NCBI RefSeq assembly: GCF_900497805.2 | Contig: NW_020940358.1 | Span: 30,041,665 to 30,105,664 of the forward strand | Reading direction: 5' to 3' | Length of the DNA: 64,000 bases | DNA from: Vombatus ursinus | Lineage: Eukaryota; Chordata; Mammalia; Diprotodontia; Vombatidae | In this document: in pieces, positions 1-12,013 of the stretch | Layout: every line of letters begins with the position of its first letter | How positions within the stretch are numbered: the first letter of the stretch is position 1 | Position numbers and translations under genes: made by a program | The notes under the pieces: model-generated | The model's input: the letters and a program-made list of their open reading frames with translations, nothing else | The model's database searches: none | What the model was told of the DNA's origin: nothing

Positions 1-934
1 CAAAATAATTTTAAATGGTAATTATGCCAGGTTATCATTGAACCAGTGCTAACATGTGGCCCTATCATATCTTGCAGCTTTTTGGAGGTTTTTGGTTTCA
101 GATCTTTGGTTTCCTTTTGTGGCCAACAGTTTAGCTTACTTCTCTCCAGTGGTAGTGTCATGGCATCAGTATCCTTCCCAAGTGGTGACATTGTAGTGTA
201 ACTATTTAGCAATTGTTACACAAAACCTTACAAGTGGATTACTTTGATGTCTATGACGTAAGGAACTCTTAGGTTATTTTTTTTTTAAAGTTTTAGTGAT
301 GCCTTTTGTTTTTTCTACTGTAATCTTTTCCTGATGTATCCTCCCCCCATCCCACAAATTACATGTTAAATTCTCCCTTTTAACAAAGAAAAAGAATTAA
401 AACTGGCAATATCTACCTTTCTACTTAAAGGAGGGTATTATATTTCATTAGATATTTTCCAGGACTAAGATTTATCACTCCAAATAATCTTAGTCTGGTT
501 GTCTTTTAGTGTTTTCATTCCCATTATTATGCATTTCTTCATGATTTCTAGTAAGCTGTCCCATGTTCTCTGATTTCCTCATATTCTTCATTTCTTATGA
601 CACAACACTATTCTATTAAATTCATATGTGACAGTTTTTTTCATGCACCAACCAAACAATGGGCACCTACTTTATTCTAGTTTTTTTGTTTTTGTTTTTG
701 TTTTTTTGCCACAAAAAAAATGATGCTGTCCCTATTTTGGTATATATGGGCCCTTTCTTTTTGTCTTTGCTCTCCTTGGATATGTGTCTAATAAGGGATC
801 AAGGAATCCTGAGTTCATAAAAACTAAAAATGCAAGTGCTAGAGATAACATTCTTTAACCTTTTTTTCCCCCCTAAGGGTCTTCTCTTATTTACCTAATC
901 TGATGCCCTATGACCTTTGACTTTGACTTAACAG
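1..934. other. Intron sequence, no gene seen
   Basis: AT-rich DNA upstream of the first supported FAM178B exon. No exon with splice sites and a conserved reading frame was recognised, and no clear interspersed repeat. A pyrimidine-rich stretch followed by AG leads into the exon at 935. Confidence 0.5.
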
Positions 935-1067
935 GTAGAGATAATACCCATGTGTGGTGCCCGAAACTACAAGAGATTATCATGGCTTTTCAGAGCCTGG
1001 GAGGAAGAGGCTCTAACTTGTATTCCAAAGCATCTCTTCAGCTTAAGCTCTCTGTCCATGATAAGAG
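935..1067 (+). CDS. FAM178B: FAM178B internal exon (start of the FAM178-family domain)
   Basis: An internal exon of 133 nt. The acceptor TTAACAG lies before 935 and the donor GTAAGT starts at 1068. It carries 2 nt finishing a split codon, 43 full codons and 2 nt (AG) of the next split codon. The peptide includes VWCPKLQEIIMAFQSLGG, followed by NLYSKASLQLKL. This resembles the stretch in SLF2/FAM178A that opens the conserved C-terminal helical domain (a W-x-P-x-L pattern, then a hydrophobic helix ending in a Gly). What I see is one open frame bounded by good splice sites; the family assignment comes from remembered SLF2 sequence, not a search. An acceptor at 938 is possible and would remove one residue without changing the frame. 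The exon before it lies outside the window or was not recognised. Confidence 0.72.
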
Positions 1068-1984
1068 GTAAGTGTTTCCTCTTTATGAACTTTAGGAAAT
1101 CTTGACTCTTGATGGAGAGTTTCTTCCTTTGTAGAGAGTTTTATCAATTAGTGCCATTTATTCAGCATTTTTTAAACTCAAACTCTGGCACAATACTATA
1201 GTAATGTCTATACTGAAATACAAAAGCTAGAGCAGACAGCACCCACCTGAGGGCCTAAAAGTCTAACAGGAGAACAAACACCAGTAAATACCTATGAATA
1301 TAAAGCAGAAACCTATAAACATAGTATATATATTTAAATACTGCGATATACAGTAAAGTGTTCAACTAAATATAGCTACATATAGCAGTGTGTTCAAAAC
1401 AACGCTAAAGAAAGATAAATTTGACAGCTATGTCCAAGATTCTTGTAACATTGCAGAAATCATGTGTGACATCTGTGGCACAGGAGTCCAAATCTACTTG
1501 TGTGGCTGGAGTACTGCTTTCTGTTCTGCCTTCTACTTATGGAAGGCAGCGTGTTGCTGTATTATCCAGCTAAGGAGTGCAGTGTCTGAGTTGCCTTCTG
1601 AATGACTTTGTTTTACATGAGCCACTAGCCTGATGGTTTTGTCAGTGTGTCTGTGCCTTGTGTGGAAAAGTTTTTGTTTATTTGTCTTCTGAAAACAACA
1701 GCAACAACAACTGCAGTCTATCCACCTGCCACTGTCAAAGTTTGCAGGTACCTAGACTGCTTTTTCTGCTGTGAAGTTCATGGCTTTAGTAGTGGGACCA
1801 AGAAGTTTCATTCTATCCCTGTCAGCCATGTCAAGAATTAATCGAGGGGATGAACTGAACTATCACTTGGAATATGAAAATATAAAATCTATGCTTTGTA
1901 CATAGCTTATGAGCTTCAATCCTATATCTCTGGACTCTCCTTTCTCAGGTCATGTTTCCCAACATCCACAGATTCAGTCAGCAT
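1068..1984. other. Intron sequence, nothing recognised
   Basis: Start of a 14.9-kb intron. Short open frames at 1390-1605 and 1647-1841 show no family motif and lack splice sites, so I treat them as chance. There is an AT-rich tract near 1320-1390. Confidence 0.45.
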
Positions 1985-2122
1985 TATGTATAAAATGGGG
2001 ATAAACAATATCGCCTACCTTACAGTGTTGTGAGGATCAAATGAGACAATTGTAAAGTGCTTAGCACAGTGATTGGCACATAGTAAGCGCTATATAAATG
2101 CTAGTTATTATTATTATTATTT
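1985..2122 (+). repeat. MIR/Ther-type CORE-SINE, 3' half with L2-like tail
   Basis: Contains the CORE-SINE continuation TAAAATGGGGATAA, then GTGAGGATCAAATGAGA and an ending ATATAAATGCTAG followed by (TTA)n. This is the L2-related 3' tail of the MIR/Ther class. The tRNA-like head is absent or too decayed to read. Confidence 0.75.
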
Positions 2123-2307
2123 GTTAAGATAGTTTACTATATATGGCATAAAGTGAAAGGAAATAGATCAAATGCACCTAAATGGAGACATAAGTCTTTA
2201 GCCAGAACCAAACCTTCTATCACTTTGATTCCATTTCTTCAGGGATGAGTGGGAGTATTCTTGAACTGTCTAAACCCAAAACTTTTAGAAAAAAAAAAGT
2301 AAGGATA

Positions 2308-2447
2308 GGGGCAGCTAGATGGCACAATGGATAGAGCACTGGCCCTGAAGTCAGGAGGAACTGAGTTCAAATCCGGCTTCAGACACTTGACACTAGCTGT
2401 GTGACCCTGGGCAAGTCACTTAACCCCAATTGCCAAAAAAAAAAAAA
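2308..2447 (+). repeat. Short poly-A CORE-SINE (WSINE-like)
   Basis: Complete copy: tRNA-derived head GGGGCAGCTAGATGGC, a B-box-like GAGTTCAAATCC, the CORE segment GTGTGACCCTGGGCAAG and a terminal A tract. It is flanked by an imperfect direct repeat (AAAGTAAGGATAGG before, AAAGTAAGGAAAGG after), consistent with LINE-driven insertion. The marsupial WSINE name is from family knowledge. Confidence 0.85.
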
Positions 2448-2889
2448 GTAAGGAAAGGAACTTTTTGCCCTCATCTCAAACAACACACAAGAAAAAAGGG
2501 AAAGTGGGAAAAAGGGTGACAGGACTCAATCTTCTCCCCTAACTCCCCAGACCAATGAGGGTCACTAATAGCTGTCATTCTCTGCAGGTTGGGATCCTCT
2601 CTCCTTATGGTCCTTATCTCCATATTGGAGTGTAGGGTGTGTTCAAGGAAGACCAGTATCTCTGGTGTGAGGGCTGCCCAGCCCTTTTCAGGGCTGCTTT
2701 TCACCTTTGATGTCCACCTGATTCACCCAACACTCACTTGTGGCTCCAAGAAGCTGTAGCATGTGCAGTGGCCACACTCTGGCAGATAGGCTAAACCAGG
2801 TTGAGGGTAACCAAGGAAACTCTTCAGTGAATTAGGGGGGTGTCAACCCCAAGCATGTGAAGACTTCCCCCAGCTTCCCCCAGCAGAAT
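2448..2889. other. Intron sequence, nothing recognised
   Basis: No exon or firm repeat. The minus-strand open frame 2471-2704 has no family features. The sequence just upstream of 2890 may be more of the following LINE's 5' region. Confidence 0.35.
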
Positions 2890-5800
2890 GGACGGATGAG
2901 AACAATTTGTTCCAGCTACCATGAAGGAGGCTGAAGTAGGTGCTGTGGAGCTCTTAGAGTTTGGTTAGACACCGAAGACACCAAGGTCATTCACTGTGTC
3001 CTGAGCTATCACCAGTCATCTTGACTTTGTCTTGACCCACTGGACTTTGATTACTCTAGAGGAGAAAGTGAGGCCAACTTTTTGCAACTCTGCCTCACTT
3101 AAATCCAATTTATGCATGAATCAAAACATATCACCCATGCTGTTTTACCATTTTTACCTATCTCAAAGTCCTGTGGTAATAGGCAGGTGATGAAGTAGCA
3201 GGTGCAGATACACTGAGAGCTGTAGTCACAACCCTGCGCACAGGTGGCTCAGACCATAAGGTCATCTCAGTGAAAGCCTTGGTAGAATTTGGCAACCTCC
3301 TGGGTGTCTGAGCAGCCTTTTTTTAAGGACCACACAGCTCACTTCCTGGTGTGAGGAAGGGTCTAGCAAAGGTACCCTAAAAATTGTCTACCCAACCCTG
3401 ACCTGCTTACCATGGCAGGCAGGGATTCCACCTATGGTTGAAACACAAAAAAATGTACAAAAACTTTTGCAAAGATCATTCCACTCCCCATCAGTACATG
3501 GAATATGTGAAGGCTTATGGGCAATATGAAATCCAATAGACTCAAAAGACGAATAGCTCTAGTTGCAAAAGAACTCAGCAGGTATCACATCCAAATAGCA
3601 GCCCTGAGCAAAACAAGGCCAGCAAATGAAGGCCAGCTTACTGAAGCTGGGATACGTATTTTTCTTGAGTGGCTGCCGTGAAGGGCAGTGCTATTAAGCT
3701 TGCATAGGTTTTGGAATCAAAACTAGTCAACATGCTTGTCTGCCTACCAAAAGGAGTGAACAACAGACTCATAACAATGCAATTGCTACTTGCAAGGAAG
3801 CTCTATGCCACCATCATTAGTGCTTATGCTTCACTGTGATGAACCCTGATGAGGCTAAAGAAAAATTTTATGAAGACCTGGAGACCCTCATCATCAATGT
3901 GCCAAAAGAGGACAAGTTTATAATTCAGGGTGACTTTAATGCAAGGATAGGCACAGACTACTAGATATAGCAGTGAGTCTTGGGGAGGAATGGAGTCAGA
4001 AACAGCAACAGTCACTTACTATTACTACTGAAGACTTGTACATCTCATGACCTTCTTATCACCAACACTGTCTTCTGTTTACCTAAACACAATAAAACTT
4101 CATGAATGCACCCTGCCAACAAACATTGGCATTTAATAGACCATGTCATTGTAAGGAGAAGAGACAGGATGTGAGACTGATGAAGATGTGTGGCCCAGAA
4201 TGCTGGACTGATTATAGACTTATAGTCTCCAAGCTAAATATTCACATCTGACAAAAGCAGCAGCTCCAAGGCAAAATGACTACCAGATCACTTAATGTCA
4301 TCAGATTAAGGTGCTTCTCCAAATGGGAACAGTTTATTGCTAACTTGGAGGGAACACTGAGCCCAATAAGAGTTGGCAGCTTTCAGAAATTTAGTGTACA
4401 GCACTGCATTTACTTGTCTGGGCCAGAACATTGGCAAACATCAATATCGGTTTAATGAAAATGATGGGGAAATTCAGAAGCTGCTAAATGAAAAACGAGA
4501 ACTCCACAGGATTTACCAGCAGGATAATTCATCCATCTCTAAGAAGGCAGCATTTAATTCCATCAAAAGTAAAGTGCAAGCAAAGCTTAGAGAGATGCAG
4601 GATTATTGGCTCAGTAAGAAAGCAGATAAGAAATCCAGTTTTATGCTGATAGTAACAATCCAAAGTGCTTTTATGATGCCCCGAAGGCTATTTATGGGCC
4701 AAAGACACCTATCGTGCATCTCAGCTACCCAGTGCTAATGAAGCCACATTGATTAGTGATAAGGACATGATGCTGGAGAGGTGGGCTGAACTCTTCCATA
4801 GCATCTTCAACAGACCATTATTAATCAATACTGAAGCCATTGACTATATACCTCAAGTTAAGGTTTATCCCTCTCTAGTTGAACTTCCACCTGAAGATGT
4901 CTTCAATGCCAGTAGGCTCCTCTCATGTGGCAAAGCACCTGGTGCTGATTCTATTCCAGATGAGATTTACAAGTCAAGGAGTTCATTGCTCATACAAAAA
5001 CTGACTGAAATTTTCCAGGTTACATGGCAAGAGGAGGTTATCCCCCAGGAGTTCAAGGATGCCTCCATTATCCATCTCTATAAAGGAAAAAGAAATAGAT
5101 TGTCCTGTGACATTCATGGGGTGGGGGAGAATCTCTCTCTTAGTCATTACTGGCAAGATTCTTGCCAGAGTCCTCCTTAATAAGCCGATCCTTCACCTGG
5201 AAGATGGTCATTTACCTGAGAGTCAGTGTGGCTTCAGAAAGGGCTGAGGAATGGTTGATATGGTATTTGTTGCCCGACAACTCCAGGAGAAATGTCAGGA
5301 GCAGGAGAGAGGTCTGTATACAACATTCATTGATCTGACCAAGGCCTTTGATCCTGGTAGTCACCAGGGCTTTTGGAAAATTCTGTCAAAATTTGGTTGC
5401 CCAGAGAAGTTCATCAGTATTGTATGTCAATTTCATGATGGCATGCTTGCCCAGATGCTGAATAATGGACAATGCTCTTGTACTTTCCTAATCACCAATG
5501 GAGTGAAACAAGGCTATGTGCTTGTTCCCATGCTTTTTAGCATGATGTTTTCACCACTGTTGTCAGATGCCTTCAACAAGGATGAAAATGGCATCAAGGT
5601 CAGCTACTACACTGATGGTAAATTATTTAACTTGAGAAGGCTACAAGCCAAGACTAAAGTGGAGGGAGAATTGGTGTGTGATTTTTTGTTTGCAGATGAT
5701 TATGCATTCAGTGCAGTCTCTGAGGCTGAGATGCAACAAAGTATGGATTGATCCTCTGCTGTTTGTGCTAATTTTGGCCTAACAATTAACAGCAAGAAAA

Positions 5801-6690
5801 CAGATTCTCCACCAGTCAGCACTGCATCATGCATAAGTGGGACCATTGGTTATAGCAAATGGAGAAATTTTGAATACTGTGCATTCACTTACCTTGGCAG
5901 TGTACTTTTCAGGGATGTACACATAGATGCTGAGGTTGACTCATGCCTTGTCAGAGCTAGGTCAGTGTTTGGGAGGCTCCAAAGGAAAGTGTGGGAGAAA
6001 AGAGGTATTAGACTGCCTACCAAACTGAAGACCTACAGAGCCATTGTGCTGACTTCATTATTGTATGTCTGTGAAACCTGGACAGTATGCCAGCATTATG
6101 GCAAGAAAATGAATCACTTTCATTTGAACTGTCTTAGGAAGATTCTGAAGATTATCTGACAGTGTAAGGTACTGAACACTGAAGTCCTTTCTTGAGCTAA
6201 ACTGCCAACCATTCAAACTGTACTGCAGAGAGTGCAACTCCAGTGGGCTGGCCACATTGTTCGAATGCCAACCATATGTTTACCTAAAAGACTGTTTTAT
6301 GGAGAACTCATGCAATGCAGGTACTCACATGGTGGTCAGAAGAACTGACACAAGGACACTCTCAAGGTCTCTCTGAAGAACTTTGGCATTGTTTGCATGA
6401 CAGGGGAGACACTGGCAAAAAACCGCCCAATATGATGTCCCTGCATCAAAGAAGGCACTGTGCTCTGTGAGCGACACAGAACTGTAGTAGCTGAAAAGAA
6501 ACATGAGATGCACAAATTTAGAGATAGCTCCACTCCACATGTTCACAACGATTATTTTTGCCTGACCTGTGCTAGAGCCTTCCAAGCTTGTACTGATCTG
6601 ATCAGCCACAGTCAGACACACTGTACCTTGACTCTAACATGGTAATGTCATTTTTGGTCCTCTTTGAGAATGAAGGACAACAACCAATCC
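2890..6690 (+). mobile_element. Decayed near-full-length APE/RT LINE (RTE-like)
   Basis: A non-LTR retrotransposon of about 3.8 kb. A non-coding 5' part (about 2890-3480) is followed by an endonuclease segment (GDFNARIG near 3929-3952), a reverse-transcriptase segment and a C-terminal C-C-H-H zinc-finger-like end. The element ends with a short 3' UTR, TTTGAGAATGAAGGACAAC, near 6661-6680. The coding region is broken by several stops and frame changes, so it is inactive. I place it near the RTE/RTE-X type from the compact single-ORF layout and the zinc-finger end; the clade name is uncertain. Part of the 5' region (about 2940-3150) resembles the body of a marsupial RTE-mobilised SINE as I remember it. 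It lies in the same orientation as the host gene, inside an intron. Confidence 0.8.
3490..6648 (+). pseudogene. LINE ORF2-type remnant: APE endonuclease, RT, zinc finger
   Basis: Endonuclease part: a GDFNARIGTD block near 3929 and a later HLIDHVIVRRRDR-like block, the catalytic D-N and D-H positions of APE domains. Linker and RT entry: 4749-5180, with SGKAPGADSIPDEIYK and EFKDASIIHLYKGK. RT palm: the open stretch 5251-5751 keeps TTFIDLTKAFD (motif A) and FLFADDYAF (motif C, catalytic DD). Thumb/C-terminal part: 5965-6159 (RAIVLTSLLYVCETWTV). Zinc finger: Cys-x2-Cys ... His-x4-His at about 6559-6624. A TGA at 5246-5248 interrupts the CGFRKG motif, and further frame changes separate the blocks. 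No function is expected now. Confidence 0.78.
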
Positions 6691-6704
6691 CCATATCAAA
6701 TCAA

Positions 6705-6895
6705 ATCATTTCAAGTCAACAAGCAAGTATTAAGTGCCTTGTGTGTGCCAGGCATAGTGTTAACTGCTAGGGATATAAAGAAAGTCAAAAACGGTCCCTA
6801 CCTTAAAGGAAGTTCATAGTCTAATGTGGGAGACAACAGGCAAACAACTATGGACAAACAAGATATAGATAGGATAAAGTGGAAATAATCTCGAG
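6705..6895 (-). repeat. L2 LINE 3' end
   Basis: Read on the + strand it carries AGTGCCTTGTGTGTGCCAGG, GGGATATAAAGAAAG and GGGAGACAACAGGCAAAC. This is the reverse complement of the L2 3' UTR (CTTGAGGGCAGGGAC ... CCTGGCACATAGTAGG). Old and divergent. Confidence 0.65.
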
Positions 6896-7717
6896 GGAAA
6901 ACTCTCTAGGATTAGCATCTGCCTCAGTACTAGGTTCTGATTATCTCACTCACCAGCTGTTCAAGTTTTTGTCCACAAGCAGCAACTGCAGTAGCTGGAG
7001 CACCTATTACTATAGCAGCAGCCCAGGCTACTCCTCTTTTTCTCATGGAAACTCAGTTGTCTGAATCCATTAGCGGTAGCTATTCGTCGCCATTATCCCC
7101 ATGGTCACCAGAAGTCCCTCTTCAGGGTCAATGGAAGGAAGAGAAGAAGTCAGCTCCAGATCCTGCAGTGTAAGACAAGTTTTTCTCCTCTATCTTGTCT
7201 CGTGTTTTCCTGCCAGAGTGAACACAGAGCTGTACAGTTTCAGCAGTACCCTCTCTTTCCCAGAAAAAAGGACCAGAGTCATCTCACTTCTGATGGCATA
7301 TCTCCAATTTTATTTTGTCTCACTCTTTAGAAATTTTCTGGATCCGCTGTTCTCCACAGAGATAAAAAAGTGATGCAGAAACCCTGGCTACACATATGTG
7401 ACCTATATCTTTTTTAATGGCCATCCATGGACTATACAGTAAAGGTTCAAAGTGACTTCTTATTTCTTAATAGGGGGTGAACGTAACTCCCCAAGAAGTA
7501 GTGTAGGCTCAGCTCTCTTCTGCTATCTTGTAGGAAGAGTTATAAATTATTCTAAGATTATTATAAGGGCAGTGTTTATAGTCTGAGGAGAGATTTCTAA
7601 TCTCAGCTTTTCACTGAAGAATTAGCCTTCACTTTAGAGATTTTGGAATTGGGACACCCAACTAGAGGGGAAAGGGGAAGAGCTTATCAATGGGAGCTTG
7701 GAGAAGAGGCAAGTACT
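6896..7717. other. Intron sequence, nothing recognised
   Basis: Unique-looking sequence. The open frames at 6879-7064 and 7101-7373 have low-complexity Ser-rich or hydrophobic translations with no splice-site support. Confidence 0.4.
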
Positions 7718-7850
7718 ATAATAAGAAGAGAGCTGGATTTGGATCTGTGTGACACTGGGCAAGTCACTTCACTTTCCTGGGCCTTAGTAAAATAAAGGAG
7801 TTGGACTACAGGATTTATAAGGATTGTTCCACTTCTAAATCTAGGTAGGA
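7718..7850 (+). repeat. MIR-type CORE-SINE with CR1/L3-like tail
   Basis: CORE motif TGTGACACTGGGCAAGTC, then AAAATAAAGGAGTTGGACTA and TTCCACTTCTAAATCTA. The last two match the 3' end shared with CR1/L3 elements rather than the L2 type. Confidence 0.65.
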
Positions 7851-7916
7851 TCTCAGGGCAATCTGATCTGATTGTCTCAGTTTTATCTGTCCCACCCCTA
7901 ACAAAGATATGTGGTT

Positions 7917-7987
7917 AAATATCAAGCATTAAGCATTTACTATGTGCCAGATACTGTGCTAAGCTCTTAGGGTACAAAGAAAGGCCA

Positions 7988-8020
<33 letters not shown>

Positions 8021-8290
8021 CCTAAAACAAAACAAAACTTTGCCCTCAAGGAGTGTACTTCTAATGGAAGAGACAACATGTAAATAATGAGGAACCTAGA
8101 AGTACTGTGCAGATAAAAGTGGTTGGCATGGGCAGCTAAGGAGACCAGGAAAGTCCTCCAAAAGGTGAGATATGAGCTGATTCTTTGAAGCAAACTTTGG
8201 AAACTAAGAGGGAGAGGTGAGGAAGCAGGGCACCCCAGGCAAAAGGGATAGCCCGTGGAAGAGCAGAGAGACAGGAGATGAGTGACATTC
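7917..8290 (-). repeat. L2 LINE 3' fragment
   Basis: Reverse-complement L2: CATTTACTATGTGCCAGATA, GTGCTAAGCTCTTAGGG, CCCTCAAGGAGTGTA, and further in GGCACCCCAGGCAAAAGG. An (AAAAC)n expansion at about 7985-8035 sits inside it. Confidence 0.72.
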
Positions 8291-8937
8291 ATCCCTTAAA
8301 CCTTCTTAATTAAAGTTTAAATTAATCCTTAAACCCTGTTACTTAATGTTCTGTGTAGCCCAAGATAGGTGTGGGATCTTCTATGCCTATTTCTGGTCTT
8401 CAGGATTGAAGTGAGGGATCCAGTACTTTGGTATAAGCAGGTCTGTAAATTAGGATAGGTAGGGAGACAGGAGATTGGTTAAGGTAACAGGCTGCAGGTT
8501 CTATGATCATGGGTTCATTTCATCATATACTCATTTGGAGGATCAGAATTACATAGTATCTGATGGGGCTGCGTTATGTTTTCTGAGTTCTGTCTCATAA
8601 AACCCCATATTGCTAAAGCATCCCAGTCTCTCTCCCATCTTGGAGCTTTGAAATATCCTTTAGAACCCCACTACAAATTTCTTGTAATTTCTGAGGAAAT
8701 TTCATCCACCTGGAGCCCCAAGGATGAAGTAATGCCACCCTGTCATTTTGTGGAAGGCACAAAATAGCTTGATAGCTTGAAGTGGAAGTTGTCCTTCAAA
8801 GTGATAGAGAACCATGATGTTGCCAGCTCCATAGTGCCCAGGGCTTGTCTTCAGAGCTGCTGGAACCTCATCCAGAATTCTTATACAGTGTGAGAATCTT
8901 CTCTCAAAATTAGCTTTGGTAAATTAGTACCCAGGGT
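8291..8937. other. Intron sequence, nothing recognised
   Basis: No repeat or exon recognised. The short open frame 8576-8767 has no motif. Confidence 0.4.
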
Positions 8938-9130
8938 CTTCATATTTGCTAGAGTAGTGATTCCCAAATTTATTTGAGTGGTAATGCCTTATTTTGTTTG
9001 GATATTTGACACACTCTTTCCTAAAAGTGCTGTATATAGTTTTCACACTATAGTTAATATTTTTTTGAGTTTTGAAAATGATTAGAGAAATTTCTTGACA
9101 CCCTTTGAGTCAGTGGGAGATGCAGCTAGG
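8938..9130. repeat. Possible hAT-type DNA transposon remnant
   Basis: Begins with AGTGATTCCCAAATTTATTT, which resembles hAT terminal repeats (CAGTGGTTCCCAAAC). The far end is not readable, so the class is tentative. Confidence 0.35.
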
Positions 9131-11761
9131 TTTTGTAAAACCACAGTGGGCAGTGAATACCTACCTATACACTGTGAGTAGGATTTTGCACTGATCATGA
9201 TTAATTGAGGCCAAGGCCATTGGTGCCTCAGGTCTTTGTTACATATAATGGATGAATGAGCATCAACAGAAAGATAGAATTATGCTAAGAACACGAATTT
9301 GAACTCCCACTATCTGCTCCAAAGTTATATTGAGTAATTTGGTGCCAAACTAAACTTTACCACATTCTGCTGTCAGCTATAAATAACCTATACTTGTGCC
9401 AGCCTGCCAAGATCCTGCCCCTTTCTCTTTCCTCTAAGTTCCAGATCTAGTGTAATAAGCTTGTTTCCACTTCTCCAACTTAGAACTTTAATCACACTGT
9501 CTGGGTTGGGTGGGGGAGAGAATCACATACAGAAAAAAAACAAATGCAAGGTGGGAGATGGCATTGGGACAGGGAGCGGAGCCAACAGCTATCAGATGGG
9601 CTGCTTTTAGCTTCTGTGATGAGTGTCAGATGATAAGTAGAGAAGTGGAGGGAGGTGTCGACGATCCGGTTTGCTTTCCTATCTCTAAAGACTATTAATT
9701 TTCCCCCCTTCTGGGTACCTTTAAGGCTTTCTAGCTTTATATCTATTCTCTTATGTTACAAATTTCCTATCTTTGGGGGAAGCAGGGGGCTAGGTCTGAT
9801 GGATACCTGTACTCTGAGTGTCAGAGCTATAGCCCTCCACAGGTCTCATGTTAAATTTTGAGGTGAATGGGATGGTTGTTTTAGAATATAAGCTCAAGTA
9901 TTATTTCTTAACACGAATTGTGCTTGGCTTTTCTCCATAGAAGGAAGCAGTTGGAACCTTATTGCCTTAGAATCAGAAGCAATTGTCAGAGTTGCAGGGG
10001 ACCAATGATTTTCTACTTTCTTTCTTTTTATTTTTTTGGACTTGGAACTTTGAGTCGTGTTTTAAGATTAAGTCTGTTGAGATGGAATGGGGAGAAAATG
10101 CATGATTTCAGACTTTACTGAAGACTACAATCAGAAGTTGTCTTTCTACTGGGTTCTGTAGGAGACTTGTGGGAACTAACTTTTTTTTAGTAGATAACTT
10201 TGCTATCAAGGTTTTGGACATACTGGAGGCTTAACACATCATCTCTTTGGAATCAGAAAAAAAAATAGGTATTTTAAGAATCATTTAAAATAATTTGGTA
10301 TCTTCCCTTGGGTCTTGTGGAAAGAGAGAGATTAAGAGTCCCAGTGGGACCTGGGCTCGATGAAGGTTTCCCTCTTCTGTCTCATTTAAGTGAGTTGTTG
10401 GCAGGCTATTCAGCTTAGAGATACCCAGTGCTCCTATGGGCCTAGCTAGATGGGAGACCTCTGTGAAAAACCTACTGAGACTAAGAATCAGCAGGGGGCA
10501 CTCTTCCCCTGGTTCATTATTCTGGGAGAGGCTAGAAATGGCTCTTGTTAGAGGGGGCTGTCTGGCAGTGATGGGGTGGACTGATTAAAGTACCTCCCCT
10601 GTGGAGGTGCGAGACATCATTAGTAAATATATGAGGAACTGTGAACAACTCTAGGCTAAAAACTGTCTTTGGTTTCATGGACAAGTATCCTTAGAAGGCC
10701 CAGAGCAGCTTTGGCAACTGAAACCAAAAGTCCTCTCCTCAGAGAGATCTTTCCTCCTCTCCCTCTGGCTACTGCCAACCTGAATGGGACCTCCAATGAA
10801 ACCTCAACATTGCCCGTAACTCTCTGGACTTAGCATATACATAGCACCCTTCCCTTAATTCAGCTGACGCAAGGTCAGAGTTTGCAAAGTTTTACTAAGG
10901 AATTAAGAAATACATCGAAGTCAAATAAAGAACAGAAGCATAGAATTCTCAGGTTGCAAGAGCCCCTCCTCTCCCCATCACCTTGAGCCATTTGAATGTC
11001 TCTCCCAACAGCAGCTAACACACTGCAGGTGGATACACTCAGTGCCTTTATCTTTAGCTAGTGTCTCCTCCTAACCAATCCAGGTGGCTTTAAATGGCCT
11101 GGTTAATTGTAGGCTTCAGAGTCAGCCCTCAGAGTGGTTTTCTCCCAAGGACTTTCTTCTGCCTGGCTTTTCCTGTCCCTTCTCAATGAGTTCTGTCTTC
11201 AGGACGCTTTGGTTTGCTTCCTGCATTTGCTAACTCTTAGCCCCTTCAAAGTGGGGCACAGTTAATGCTTGCAATAATTTGGAGGCTTGAAAACCAGAAA
11301 GCTGAAGCTGTCTGGATGATAGCATTACTGTTTTGCTAGGTTACTCTGAGCAGGCAAATCCTTTTCCTCTCTCTGTGGCTCATTTTCCACTTTAAGATGA
11401 GGGAGAATAGCACTTATCATCCAGAAGTTAGGGATTTTCCCCAATCAGGAAGACAAAGTACTTCCTGTATGAGAATGTTCAGATCTCTTGGCGACTGATG
11501 TTTGTCGCTGGTTTGGTATACGTAGGTGTCCTTAAGACTAGGGGTGCTGTTTTGAAGAGAAAGGTCAGGGTGAAAATAGAAAGTAGGAAGAGCAGGGCAT
11601 ACTTTGATGGGAATGAATAAGGATTAAGTGTGGAGTGTGGGAAGGAAGGAAGAAAAGAGCAGAGACTTAGCAGATAAAAACTCCTGGAGAAAAGTAGATA
11701 GAAGTGTAAAAACTGAGAGGACTATCTGAGATCACTCAATATAAATTTATGCCTATATATA
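9131..11761. other. Intron sequence, nothing recognised
   Basis: About 2.6 kb without a clear interspersed repeat or exon. The open frames at 9510-9698, 9655-9861 and 9918-10121 have no recognisable domain or splice-site support. Being repeat-poor, it could hold regulatory sequence, but no specific site is supported. Confidence 0.4.
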
Positions 11762-11771
11762 CAGTCATAGA

Positions 11772-12010
11772 AGTCAGCTAGGTGTCACATAGGATAGAGC
11801 ACTGGGCTTAGAATCAGGAAGACTCATCTACCGTGGTTCAAATCTGGCCTAGCTGTATGACCCTGGGCAAGTCACTTAACCTTGTTTGCCTCAGTTCCTC
11901 ATCTGTAAAATGAGCTGGAGAAGGAAATGGCAAACCACTCCAGTATCTCTGCCAAGAAAGCCCCAAATGGGGTCACCGAGAATCAGACACGAGTGAAACA
12001 ACCGAACAAC
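11772..12010 (+). repeat. Long CORE-SINE with RTE/BovB-like tail (Mar-1-like)
   Basis: Head GTCAGCTAGGTGTCACA, CORE TGTATGACCCTGGGCAAG, then ATGGCAAACCACTCCAG, CCCCAAATGGGGTCACC and an end like the RTE/BovB 3' terminus (AGACACGAGTGAAACAACC). Target-site duplication: ACAGTCATAG at 11761-11770 and again at about 12009-12018. Confidence 0.85.
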
Positions 12011-12013
12011 AGT

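Noticed and set aside
2308-2447. tRNA gene (B-box-like GGTTCAAATCC motifs, also in every other SINE copy)
   Set aside because: These are tRNA-derived SINE heads; no cloverleaf with matched acceptor stem.
6705-6895. A separate high-copy repeat family of the 'ctatgtgccaggca...ggggatacaaag' type
   Set aside because: On reverse-complement comparison these copies are simply L2 on the minus strand.
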